Shown here: positions 39,172 through 46,764 of the stretch, one piece after another | Layout: every line of letters starts with the position of its first letter | How positions within the stretch are numbered: the first letter of the stretch is position 1 | NCBI GenBank assembly: GCA_038237665.1 | Contig: JBBRYK010000014.1 | Span: 1 to 48,324 of the forward strand | Direction of reading: 5' to 3' | DNA: 48,324 nucleotides | Origin: JBBRYK01 sp038237665 | GTDB taxonomy: Bacteria > Actinomycetota > Thermoleophilia > Gaiellales > Gaiellaceae | The notes under the pieces: generated by a model | Databases searched by the model: none | What the model saw: the letters and a program-made list of their open reading frames with translations, nothing else | Told to the model about the DNA's origin: nothing | Made by a program: the position numbers and the translations under genes

Positions 39172-40263
39172 CTACTGGTCGCCGCCCGAGGGCGGAGCGA
39201 CAGAGAGCCCGGCGGCCTCGACCCGGTTCCGGCCTGCCGCCTTGGCGGCGTGGAGGGCCCGGCCGGCGAGCCGAACGAGCGCGTCTCCGTCGCCGCCGTC
39301 GGCGGGAAGGCTCGCAACGCCGAAGCTCGCGGACATCGGCCTCTCGACCCCGGGCACGGTGATCTGCGGCACGGCCCGTCGAAGCTTCTCGGCCAGCAGC
39401 AGTGCGCCGTCGCGGCCCGTGTCGGGCAGGAGGACGAGGAACTGCTCACCGCCGTAACGCCCAGCGACGTCGCTCGCACGGACGCTGGAAACCAGCATTT
39501 CGCCGACGGCGGCGAGCGCGTCGTCCCCGCGGTCGTGGCCGTAGGTCTCGTTCAGCCGCTTGAAGTTGTCGAGATCGAGCAGGACCACGGAGACGGGCGA
39601 GACCGATCGGCCGGCATGGGCGACCATGCGCTTGAGAGCATCCCGGAGCGCACGGCTGTTCGGGAGCCCGGTGAGCGCGTCGGTTGCAGCCCTCGTCTCG
39701 GCGGCGACGAGCGCGCGCAGATGTGCGAGGGCCGGCGCGGCGAGAGCGACCGAGCTGCGAAGCCAGTCTTGCTCGCGAGAGTCGAAACCGCCCGGGCGCT
39801 CGACGAGCACCGACCCCACGACCTGGCCGGCGGCAAAGAGCGGGATACACATGGACGCGGCGTCGATCGAGTTGCAATGCCGGCACGAGAGCAGCGGTTG
39901 CCTGCCCTCCGCACGCTCGTGCTCACGCCCGATCCGAGCTGCCGAGCACGATTCGACCTGCTCGATGCCCGTCAAGACGCTGGCGACTGCGCCCGGCAGC
40001 CCGCGTTCGAGCAGCCGGCAGAGGAGCGCGTCCGCCTCCGAATCGGTGGTCGTCACCTGCAACGCCGAGAGCAGCTCGAGCTGGGCAACCCGCGCTCCCG
40101 ACTCGCCGGCCTGCCGCTGCCTCTCTCGCCAGAGCATGGCGAGCAGGAAGGAGCTTCCGGCGCCGAGAACGCTGACTGCGATGAGAAGCGCAGGCATCAC
40201 TTCGGTATCGGAGCCGAGCGGCAATCGCTTGAATAGCTGCATGAACGAGGGGTATGTGGGCAT
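39172..40263 (-). CDS. Membrane GAF-GGDEF diguanylate cyclase-like protein
   Basis: N-terminal transmembrane segment (about 23-45), coiled coil, a GAF-like domain (about 65-185, with CRHCNSIDAASMCIPLFA), and a GGDEF domain (TDALTGLPNSRAL, VVLLDLDNFKRLNETYGHD). The active-site loop reads GGEQF rather than GG(D/E)EF, replacing the second acidic residue by Gln, so cyclase activity is doubtful. The ATG at 40263 or the one at 40243 could start it. The first overlaps the divergent ylxP gene by 23 bases. Confidence 0.9.
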   Translation of the reverse strand: MPTYPSFMQLFKRLPLGSDTEVMPALLIAVSVLGAGSSFLLAMLWRERQRQAGESGARVAQLELLSALQVTTTDSEADALLCRLLERGLPGAVASVLTGIEQVESCSAARIGREHERAEGRQPLLSCRHCNSIDAASMCIPLFAAGQVVGSVLVERPGGFDSREQDWLRSSVALAAPALAHLRALVAAETRAATDALTGLPNSRALRDALKRMVAHAGRSVSPVSVVLLDLDNFKRLNETYGHDRGDDALAAVGEMLVSSVRASDVAGRYGGEQFLVLLPDTGRDGALLLAEKLRRAVPQITVPGVERPMSASFGVASLPADGGDGDALVRLAGRALHAAKAAGRNRVEAAGLSVAPPSGGDQ

Positions 40264-40540
40264 CCTGCGCGTTGAGCTCCACTTTCCCGAGGCGGGCTCG
40301 CTGAAGGGGAAACGGAAATTCGTGAAATCGGCGAAAGCACAGCTCCAGAACCGGTTCGGGGCCTCGGTGGCCGAGGTCGACCACCACGAGCTGTGGCAGC
40401 GGAGCCGCCTGACGATGGCTTGCGTGGCCCGGGAGCATCGTGAGGTGGAGACACTGCTCGACCAGGCCGAGCGGTACCTGCACGCGCAGGAGTGGACGGT
40501 CGTGCAGGCCGAGCGTCAGGTGGTGAAGCCCGGTGAGTGA
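40241..40540 (+). CDS. ylxP: DUF503 protein (YlxP)
   Basis: A 99-residue protein of the YlxP family usually found between infB and rbfA. Conserved: VGILRVELHFPEAGSLKGKR, FGASVAEVDHHELWQRSRL, and a C-terminal helix. Function unknown, thought to act in translation. ATG at 40241; a GTG at 40256 is an alternative. Its start overlaps the divergent GGDEF gene, so the two promoters share sequence. Confidence 0.9.
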   Translation: MNEGYVGILRVELHFPEAGSLKGKRKFVKSAKAQLQNRFGASVAEVDHHELWQRSRLTMACVAREHREVETLLDQAERYLHAQEWTVVQAERQVVKPGE

Positions 40541-40555
40541 TCACGCTCCGCGTTT

Positions 40556-40589
40556 GGTTTGGCCGGCCGAGCATGTCTTGAGCCAAACC
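40556..40589. repeat. Inverted repeat between ylxP and rbfA
   Basis: GGTTTGGC and GCCAAACC flank an 18-nt loop, 26 bp upstream of the rbfA TTG. It could be a processing or regulatory hairpin; no T-tract. Confidence 0.45.
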
Positions 40590-40614
40590 GCAGCACCCCG
40601 GAGCTGCACCTCTC

Positions 40615-40959
40615 TTGACTGACCGTATGCGCCGCGTGAATGCCTCGGTCCGTCAGGTCCTGTCGGAGGCCGTGCTCGACCTGAAGGATCCGCGGATCGG
40701 CTTCGTGACCGTGACTGGGGTCGAGACCTCGCCGGACCTGCGGCAGGCACAGGTCTTCGTCAGCGTCCTCGGATCCGAGGCCAAGCGGGCGGCGACGCTC
40801 GCCGGGCTCGCCGCCGCCCACGGCGTCCTCCAGTCCCGCCTGAACCGGGAGCTCCGTCTGAAACGGACTCCGCAACTGACCTTCGCGTACGATCCATCCG
40901 TCGAGCGTGGGGTCCGCATGACGAAGCTAATCGATGAGCTCGCCCCAGACGAGGACTGA
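40615..40959 (+). CDS. rbfA: Ribosome-binding factor A
   Basis: 30S maturation factor binding near helix 1 of 16S rRNA. 114 residues from the TTG (or 110 from the ATG at 40627): RMRRVNASVRQVLSEAV, LKDPRIGFVTVTGVETSPD and the KH-like fold end RTPQLTFAYDPSVERG. A GGAG lies about 12 nt before the TTG. Overlaps the next gene by 26 bases. Confidence 0.94.
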   Translation: MTDRMRRVNASVRQVLSEAVLDLKDPRIGFVTVTGVETSPDLRQAQVFVSVLGSEAKRAATLAGLAAAHGVLQSRLNRELRLKRTPQLTFAYDPSVERGVRMTKLIDELAPDED

Positions 40960-41938
40960 CCTCGAGGCGGTCGCCGGAGCCCTCCGCGACCACGACCGCT
41001 TCCTGCTCGTCACTCACGAGAACCCGGACGGCGACGCCTTCGGGTCGATCCTCGCCGCCAAGCTCGCCCTCGACAGCCTGGGCAAGGACAGCGTCATGTA
41101 CATCGGCGGCGTCGGCGACCTGCCGCTCGAGTACGGGTTCATCGACCTGTCGGGCCTACGACGCGAGTTGCCTGCCGACGCCGAGGAGCGGATCCTCGTG
41201 GCGCTCGACTGCGCGAACGAGAAGCGGATGGGGCTCGATCCCGCGCTCCTCACGCGCGTGCCGCTCTCGCTCGACGTCGACCATCACCACGACAACAGCC
41301 GGTTCGGTCAGATCAACCTCGTCGTTCCGGAGGCCTCGTCCACAGGCGAGATCGTCCGCGACGTGCTCGGTGAGCTCGGCGTCGAGCTGACGCCCGAGAT
41401 CGCCGAGGCGCTCTACATCGCGCTCGTCACGGACACCGGCCGGTTCCAGTACCCCAACACGACGCCCAAGGCGCATCGCCTCGCCGCCGAGCTGCTCGAG
41501 GCCGGCGTCGACAGCCACCGGATCTTCCAGGAGATCTACGAGTCGATCTCCTTCAAGAAGTTGAAGCTGATTGCCCGCGCGCTCGAGCGTGCGCGGCCGT
41601 TCGAGGGCGGGCGCCTCGTGATCACGTTCCTCGTGCGGCAGGACTTCATCGAGCTCGGCGTGGGGGAGGAGTACGCGGAAGGGATCATCGACTGGCTCCG
41701 CGCGGTGGACGGCGCCGACATGGCCGCCACGATCCGCGAGCCGCCCGAGCCGCCGGATGCACCGCGCCGGATCAGCCTGCGCGCCTCGCACGACGAGCTC
41801 GACGTCTCGGCGATCGCCCGGAAAGCCGGCGGGGGAGGTCACCGCCAGGCAGCCGGCTTCTCGAGCAGCAAGTCGATCGAGGAGATCATCGTCTTCATTC
41901 GCCGCGAATTCACAGCGGCCCTGGATTCCGACTCCTAG
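40934..41938 (+). CDS. nrnA: DHH phosphoesterase NrnA-like (oligoribonuclease/pAp phosphatase)
   Basis: Degrades 2-5-nt RNAs and 3'-phosphoadenosine 5'-phosphate. 334 residues: first metal motif LVTHENPDGDAFGS, VALDCAN, the DHH signature VDHHHDN, ALVTDTGRFQYPNTT, and DHHA1 domain with SLRASHDELDVSAIA and GGGGHRQAAGF. Position between rbfA and truB is typical. Stop and truB start overlap by one base. Confidence 0.94.
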   Translation: MSSPQTRTDLEAVAGALRDHDRFLLVTHENPDGDAFGSILAAKLALDSLGKDSVMYIGGVGDLPLEYGFIDLSGLRRELPADAEERILVALDCANEKRMGLDPALLTRVPLSLDVDHHHDNSRFGQINLVVPEASSTGEIVRDVLGELGVELTPEIAEALYIALVTDTGRFQYPNTTPKAHRLAAELLEAGVDSHRIFQEIYESISFKKLKLIARALERARPFEGGRLVITFLVRQDFIELGVGEEYAEGIIDWLRAVDGADMAATIREPPEPPDAPRRISLRASHDELDVSAIARKAGGGGHRQAAGFSSSKSIEEIIVFIRREFTAALDSDS

Positions 41939-42714
41939 TGCCCCCGCGCGCGCTGCGCCCGAGCGGCCTGCTCCTGGTCGACAAGCCTCCCGGCCCCTCT
42001 TCGTTCGACATCGTCGCGAGCGTCCGCGCCCGCACCGGGGCTCGCACGGGCCACGCCGGCACGCTCGACCCGTTCGCCACCGGCCTGCTTCTGGTGTTGT
42101 CCGGGGCGGCAACACGACTCGCACCGTGGTTTGTCGCCCTGGACAAGCGCTACCTGACGGAGGTCGATCTCACCGCTCGGACGGCGACTGGCGACCCCGA
42201 AGGCGAGGTTGTCGAGCGAACCGACCCGCCCTCGCCGGACGAGCTCGAAATGCAGCTCGCAGCCCTCAGGGGCGAAGTCGAGCTGCCGATCCCGGCCGCC
42301 TCGGCGGTGAAGATCGGCGGCGAGCGGGCCTACCGGCTCCACCGGCGCGGCGTTGCGGTGGAAATGCCCATTCGCCGATCCCGGGTTCACGCCTTGGACC
42401 TCACGGCATATCGCGAAGGCGTCGCCACGCTCGACCTGCGCGTCGGGTCCGGCACCTATGTCCGGTCGATCGCCGATGCGCTCGGTGGTCATTGCCGGAC
42501 GCTCCGCCGGACCGAGGTCGGACCGTTCCTCGTCGAGGAGGCCGACCCCGAGCGGGTCATCCCGCCGGCCGAGGCCCTCGCGTTCCTGCCGGCGGTCGAG
42601 GTGGACGATGAGGGTTCGCGGGCGCTTCGCTCTGGGCGGTTTCGCGGCGACGAGGGCGTCCGCTACCTGAACCAGGGCGAGCTGGTGGCTGTCGGGCGGA
42701 TCGTGCTGCCGTGA
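41938..42714 (+). CDS. truB: tRNA pseudouridine(55) synthase
   Basis: Makes pseudouridine 55 in the tRNA T-loop. 258 residues with GLLLVDKPPGPSSFDIVA, the catalytic Asp in HAGTLDPFATGLL, KRYLTEVDL, SAVKIGGERAYRLHRRG and GTYVRSIADALG. GTG start on the nrnA stop, and its stop overlaps the ribF start (GTGA). Confidence 0.95.
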   Translation: MPPRALRPSGLLLVDKPPGPSSFDIVASVRARTGARTGHAGTLDPFATGLLLVLSGAATRLAPWFVALDKRYLTEVDLTARTATGDPEGEVVERTDPPSPDELEMQLAALRGEVELPIPAASAVKIGGERAYRLHRRGVAVEMPIRRSRVHALDLTAYREGVATLDLRVGSGTYVRSIADALGGHCRTLRRTEVGPFLVEEADPERVIPPAEALAFLPAVEVDDEGSRALRSGRFRGDEGVRYLNQGELVAVGRIVLP

Positions 42715-43592
42715 AGGTCGCGAGGTCTCCGGCGGAGCTCGGGCCCGGCCGGCGCGCGGTTGCAATCGGGACCTTCGACGGCGTCCATCTCGGGCACCGG
42801 CGTGTCCTGGAGGCCGCGGTGCAGGCCGAGGGCTCCACGCCCGCGGCGATCACGTTCCACCCGCACCCGCGCGTCGCCCTCGGGAACCGGGTCGACCTGA
42901 TCTCGACCCTGGAGCGACGGCTGGAGTTGCTCGACGAGGCGGGAGTCGAGGAGACGCTGGTCGTCGTGTTCACGCCGGAGGTCGCCTCTCTCGAGCCCGA
43001 GCAGTTCGCCGAGCAGGTCCTGGAGGCGATCGGAGCGAAGGTGGTGGTCGCCGGCGTGGGCTTCCGCTTCGGCCGCCGGCGGGAGGGAGACCTCGAGGTC
43101 CTTCGTGGACTGGGCTACGACGTGCGCCCGATCCCCATTCTGGAGGGCGTCTCGTCAACCGCCATCCGCAGCCTGATCGCGGCCGGCGAGGTCGATCGGG
43201 CCGCTGGTCAGCTCGGGCGGCCCGTGGAGGTGGACGGCGTCGTCGTCGCCGGTGACGCGCGGGGCGGAACGCTCGGGTTCCCGACCGCGAACCTCGCCGT
43301 GGAGGCGGACCTGCTCGTCCCCGCCTTCGGCATCTACGCCGGAGCGGCCGAGGGGCACCCGGCGGCTGTCTCGATCGGGCTGAACCCGCACTACGGCGGG
43401 GCCGAGCGCCGGATCGAGGCCCACCTGCTCGACTACGAAGGCGATCTCTACGGCCGGCGCCTCGTGGTGGAGCTCTGGCAGCGCCTTCGCGACGAGCGCG
43501 CCTTCGCCAGTGAGGAGGAGCTGATCGACCAGATCGCCCGTGACGTCGAGGCGACGCGCGCGGCTACCCGGCCGGTTGCCAAGGAACCGTAA
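42711..43592 (+). CDS. ribF: Bifunctional riboflavin kinase/FAD synthetase
   Basis: Makes FMN and FAD. 293 residues: adenylyltransferase half with AIGTFDGVHLGHRRVLE, TFHPHPRVALG and EGVSSTAIRSLIAAGEVD; kinase half with GTLGFPTANLA, GIYAGAA and ELWQRLRDERAFASEEELI. GTG start coupled to truB. End of the translation cluster. No terminator is obvious in the 31 bp before the convergent ggt stop. Confidence 0.95.
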   Translation: MKVARSPAELGPGRRAVAIGTFDGVHLGHRRVLEAAVQAEGSTPAAITFHPHPRVALGNRVDLISTLERRLELLDEAGVEETLVVVFTPEVASLEPEQFAEQVLEAIGAKVVVAGVGFRFGRRREGDLEVLRGLGYDVRPIPILEGVSSTAIRSLIAAGEVDRAAGQLGRPVEVDGVVVAGDARGGTLGFPTANLAVEADLLVPAFGIYAGAAEGHPAAVSIGLNPHYGGAERRIEAHLLDYEGDLYGRRLVVELWQRLRDERAFASEEELIDQIARDVEATRAATRPVAKEP

Positions 43593-43623
43593 GGGCTGCG
43601 CAGGTTTTCGGGGCCTCCGGGCT

Positions 43624-45006
43624 CTAGGGCGGCGTTCGAACTGCGCCGTCCCGGCGACGATCCGCAGCCGCGCCGGTCCGCGCAACCAGGCTGACGCCTC
43701 CGAAGTAGTGGTGGCGGGCGGGCCAGCGGCGAACGAGGTAGCCGGACGCCTCGAGCCCCTGGAGCGCATCCTCACCGACCCCCGGTTCGGCGTGGACGAC
43801 CGTGCCCGCCGGATGGGCCCGGGGGCGGTCGACCGCCACCTCGGGCTCGAGGCCCTCGTCGATGATGCCGGCGGCGACGGTCACCAAGGCGGTCCTGAGG
43901 CGCGTGCCGCCCGCCGATCCGATCGCCAGCTCCGGGCCTTCGCCGTCGAAGGCGATCGTCGGCGCCATCATGCTGTCCATCCTGCCGCCGGGCTCCATCT
44001 GGCCGCGAAGCAGGTCCGTCTCGCCGAGCATGCTGTTCAGGTGGAGGTCGCGGAGGGGCAGGAAGTCGCCCGAGCCGAGCCCGAGGCTGGTCGTCAGGAC
44101 GCAGATGTTTCCCCGGCCGTCCGCTGCCGCCAGATTCGTGGTGTCGCCCCTGCCGTCTTCCCCGGCAAGAGCCTCGACGAGCGTCGTGATGCGTGCGGTC
44201 TCCGAGAGCCCCGCCAGTCTGGGCAAGCGCTCGAGCGTCTCCGCGACTCGCGAGAGCCCGCGCCGGGTCAAGACGCGGCGACCCGCGAACGAGACCTCGG
44301 CGGGCGCGTTCCACTCGGCCCGGTAGGCGGCGAGATCGTCGCGGGTGACGAGCCCGCCGCGCTCGCCCATGAGCCCGAGGAGCTCCTCGGCGAGCGTGCC
44401 GTCGTACACCGAGGTCGCACCCTCCTGGGCGACGACCTCGAGCGCTGACACGAGGCCCGGTTGCTGCAGGCGGTCGCCGGTCTCGAGCAGCCGGCCGCCG
44501 GGGCTGTAGATCCGCGCGCCCTCGCGCATCGTCATCACCGGGGCCAGCATCGCGAGGCAGGCGACGTGGGCCGGAGGCATCTCGACGCCCTCACGCGCCA
44601 GCCGAAGAGCCGGCTCGACCAGCCGTGGCCACTGCAGCCGGCCGTGCGAGCGCCAGAGCGCGTCGAGGCCCCCGGGCACACCCGGGACGCCGCAGGAGGC
44701 GATTCCGACGGCGTAGTGGACGAGCTCCTCTCCGAAGGGGACCTCCAGCTCGAGGAGCTCGGTTTCGCGCGGGCCTGCGCCCAGCCCGGGGACGGCCACG
44801 AAGCAGTCGAGGTTGCGAGTGGACCCGGAGGCCGCGTCGAAGTAGATCGCGTGACCGCCGCCGAGGAAGCCCGTCATGACCGTCTCGGCTACGCACGAAG
44901 CGAGACAGGCTGCGACCGCCGCGTCTGCGGCGGTGCCTCCCTCCGCAAGGATCTCCGCGCCGGCCTCGGCCGTCGCTCGATGTCCGGCGGCGACTGCGGC
45001 GCGCAC
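43624..45006 (-). CDS. ggt: Gamma-glutamyltransferase family protein
   Basis: Ntn hydrolase that self-cleaves at a Thr; transfers or hydrolyses gamma-glutamyl groups. 460 residues, shorter than the usual 530-580, and no signal peptide, so cytoplasmic. N-terminal AEILAEGGTAADAAVAAC; GFLGGGHAIYFDA; autocleavage Thr289 in GDTTNLAAADGRGN; SLGLGSGDFLP and MMAPTIAFDGEGPELAIGS in the small subunit. The GTG start has TAGGGT 6 nt upstream and no ribosome site (likely leaderless). Confidence 0.9.
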   Translation of the reverse strand: MRAAVAAGHRATAEAGAEILAEGGTAADAAVAACLASCVAETVMTGFLGGGHAIYFDAASGSTRNLDCFVAVPGLGAGPRETELLELEVPFGEELVHYAVGIASCGVPGVPGGLDALWRSHGRLQWPRLVEPALRLAREGVEMPPAHVACLAMLAPVMTMREGARIYSPGGRLLETGDRLQQPGLVSALEVVAQEGATSVYDGTLAEELLGLMGERGGLVTRDDLAAYRAEWNAPAEVSFAGRRVLTRRGLSRVAETLERLPRLAGLSETARITTLVEALAGEDGRGDTTNLAAADGRGNICVLTTSLGLGSGDFLPLRDLHLNSMLGETDLLRGQMEPGGRMDSMMAPTIAFDGEGPELAIGSAGGTRLRTALVTVAAGIIDEGLEPEVAVDRPRAHPAGTVVHAEPGVGEDALQGLEASGYLVRRWPARHHYFGGVSLVARTGAAADRRRDGAVRTPP

Positions 45007-45012
45007 GCGCTG

Positions 45013-45018
45013 ACCCTA
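45013..45018 (-). promoter_or_regulatory. -10-like hexamer before ggt
   Basis: TAGGGT on the minus strand ends 6 nt before the GTG start; no Shine-Dalgarno. It sits in the 20-bp gap behind the lysE gene. Confidence 0.4.
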
Positions 45019-45026
45019 GCTTCCGC

Positions 45027-45659
45027 CTAGCACCGTTCGGTCGCCAGCCTGAGCCCGAGGGCGACGAGGACGGCGCCGGTGACCGCGTCGAGGGCACCGC
45101 GGACCCGCGGCCGCAGAAGCAGGTCACCGGCCCTGGCCACCGCAACCGCGTAGGCGGAGAGCCAGGCGAGCGTCAGCATGGAGAAGACGAGCCCGAGCAG
45201 CAGCAGGCCGAGAAACGAGCTGCGCCCGGAGGAGACGAACTGCGGGAGCAGGCTCGTGAAGAAGACGGCCATCTTCGGGTTGCCGAGGTTGCTGAACAGC
45301 CCCTGGCGGAGCGCGCCCGCTGCGGTCGACCCGCCCCTGGCGGCGGATCGGCCCGGGCCCTCCCGACGGCGGCCCCCGACGGCGCCGTAGAACGCCTGCA
45401 AGCCGAGGAAGACGAGATAGGCCGAGCCGACGAGCCTGAGCGCGGTGAACGCGGGCTCAGAGGCCCGCAGGACCGCGGCCAGGCCGGCGCTCGCAGCCAG
45501 CGCCCAGATCGCCTGGCCGCAGGAGACTCCGAGCGCGGTGAATGCTCCGGCCCTGCGACCGCCGAAGAGCGAGTTCCGAATCGTCAGAGCCGTATCGGGA
45601 CCAGGTGTGACGATCACGAGCACGGCGACACCGAGGAAAGCTCCGAAGTGGGCCACCAT
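45027..45659 (-). CDS. LysE/RhtB family exporter
   Basis: Amino-acid or metabolite exporter with about six transmembrane helices over 210 residues. N-terminal AVLVIVTPGPDTALTIRNSL and GVSCGQAIWALAASAGLAA are the family signature; the loop after the third helix is Arg/Gly-rich. ATG at 45659 matches the conserved N-terminus; longer in-frame versions run into the DUF1326 gene. It follows DUF1326 after 2 bases and precedes ggt on the same strand. Amino-acid export beside a glutamyl-transferase is suggestive only. Confidence 0.88.
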   Translation of the reverse strand: MVAHFGAFLGVAVLVIVTPGPDTALTIRNSLFGGRRAGAFTALGVSCGQAIWALAASAGLAAVLRASEPAFTALRLVGSAYLVFLGLQAFYGAVGGRRREGPGRSAARGGSTAAGALRQGLFSNLGNPKMAVFFTSLLPQFVSSGRSSFLGLLLLGLVFSMLTLAWLSAYAVAVARAGDLLLRPRVRGALDAVTGAVLVALGLRLATERC

Positions 45660-45661
45660 CG

Positions 45662-46288
45662 TCAGTCCGCCCGGTATTCGAACGACGCGGCGAAGGCGCA
45701 GTTGCCGACCAGCTCCCAGGCATACGGGGGGTCGTCGACCCGGAACGCGCCCGCGATCAGCTCTGTCCCGGGACGCTCGTGACCGGGGATCACGCAGGAG
45801 ACCACCTCGTCGGTCTCGACCGGTGTGACCGCGCGCGCTTCGACAGCGCTTCCGACCCGAAGCTCCCAACCCTCCCCGTCGGGCCGGAGCTCGATCGCGC
45901 TCGAGCGGGTCTCGAGCAGCTCGCTCGGCTTTCGGAGCCACGGCAGCCGCATCACCTCGCCGCCCTGCTCACCCAGGAAGATCGCACTCAGCGCTTCCTG
46001 CTGCTCTTCCGAGGCGCGGGCGTCGAGGTGGAGGACGAAGCGCCAGGGCGAGCCGGGCTCGTCGTCGTCGTACATCAGGGTCATGGCCACGTTCAGGCCG
46101 GCCAGCAGGACGGGGCCGGCGACGCCTTCGTCGATCGCCCACGAGAGCACTCCGAAGCAGATACCGCTGGTCGAGCGGCCCCCCGGGCGTCCGCCGACCA
46201 TCCGGCAGGGACAGATCGGATCGCAGTTGCACGACTCGAAATACCGCCCCGCGATCGACCAGAGAAGCGTTGAAGCCCCCGAGGACAC
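45662..46288 (-). CDS. DUF1326 protein
   Basis: A 208-residue protein with the family opening GRYFESCNCDPICPCRM (four Cys, a plausible metal site), NVAMTLMYDDDE, ALSAIFLGEQGGEVM, and a C-terminal beta part. Function unknown; DUF1326 genes often lie near membrane proteins of unknown role. GTG start with TAGGGT 9 nt upstream and no ribosome site. Divergent from rpsO. Confidence 0.88.
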   Translation of the reverse strand: MSSGASTLLWSIAGRYFESCNCDPICPCRMVGGRPGGRSTSGICFGVLSWAIDEGVAGPVLLAGLNVAMTLMYDDDEPGSPWRFVLHLDARASEEQQEALSAIFLGEQGGEVMRLPWLRKPSELLETRSSAIELRPDGEGWELRVGSAVEARAVTPVETDEVVSCVIPGHERPGTELIAGAFRVDDPPYAWELVGNCAFAASFEYRAD

Positions 46289-46382
46289 GGCGTTGCTACC
46301 CTACTGGGCGACCGCAGCCGCGGCCGCGCGACGAGCTTCCGACGCACGGCGGGGACTGCGGTGTCTCGAAGAGAGGAGCAAC

Positions 46383-46652
46383 TTGACGCTGACCAAGGAA
46401 GCAAAGCTGGAGATCGTCCGCAAGCACGGCGCAAGCGACGCCGACACCGGATCGACCAAGGTGCAGGTCGCGATGCTGACGCAGCGGATCAACGAGCTCA
46501 CCGAGCACCTCCGGACGCACCCGAAGGACCACTACTCGCGTCGCGGACTGCTCAAGCTCGTCGGCCGCCGCCGGCGGTTCCTGACGTATCTCCAGAAGCG
46601 CGATCTGGAGGGTTATCGCGCGTTGATCAAGGAGCTGGGCCTGAGGCGCTAG
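46383..46652 (+). CDS. rpsO: 30S ribosomal protein S15
   Basis: An 89-residue primary 16S rRNA-binding protein: HGASDADTGSTKVQVAMLTQ, RINELTEHLRTHPKDHYSRR, GLLKLVGRRRRFLTYL. TTG start 6 nt after GAGAGGAGC. Followed by a long stem-loop and pnp, the order conserved from E. coli to actinobacteria. Confidence 0.97.
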   Translation: MTLTKEAKLEIVRKHGASDADTGSTKVQVAMLTQRINELTEHLRTHPKDHYSRRGLLKLVGRRRRFLTYLQKRDLEGYRALIKELGLRR

Positions 46653-46674
46653 CTCGTACAACGACGCCACTGAG

Positions 46675-46736
46675 GGTGGAAGTTTGAGCGAGTCCGTCAT
46701 CCCGGGCCGGATGGCCGACTGACTCAAACCTCCACC
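46675..46736 (+). promoter_or_regulatory. Long stem-loop in the rpsO-pnp intergenic region
   Basis: GGTGGAAGTTTGAG and CTCAAACCTCCACC pair with one bulge, and the interior (GTCATCC/GGATGGC) extends the stem over 62 nt. It sits just before the pnp ribosome site GTAGGAGGA. By analogy with E. coli, this could be an RNase III-cleaved autoregulatory hairpin. Confidence 0.75.
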
Positions 46737-46764
46737 TTCCCAACAAGGAAGTAGGAGGACTCAG

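Noticed and set aside
43593..43623. Terminator between ribF and ggt
   Set aside because: No stem with a T-tract is visible in this 31-bp gap.
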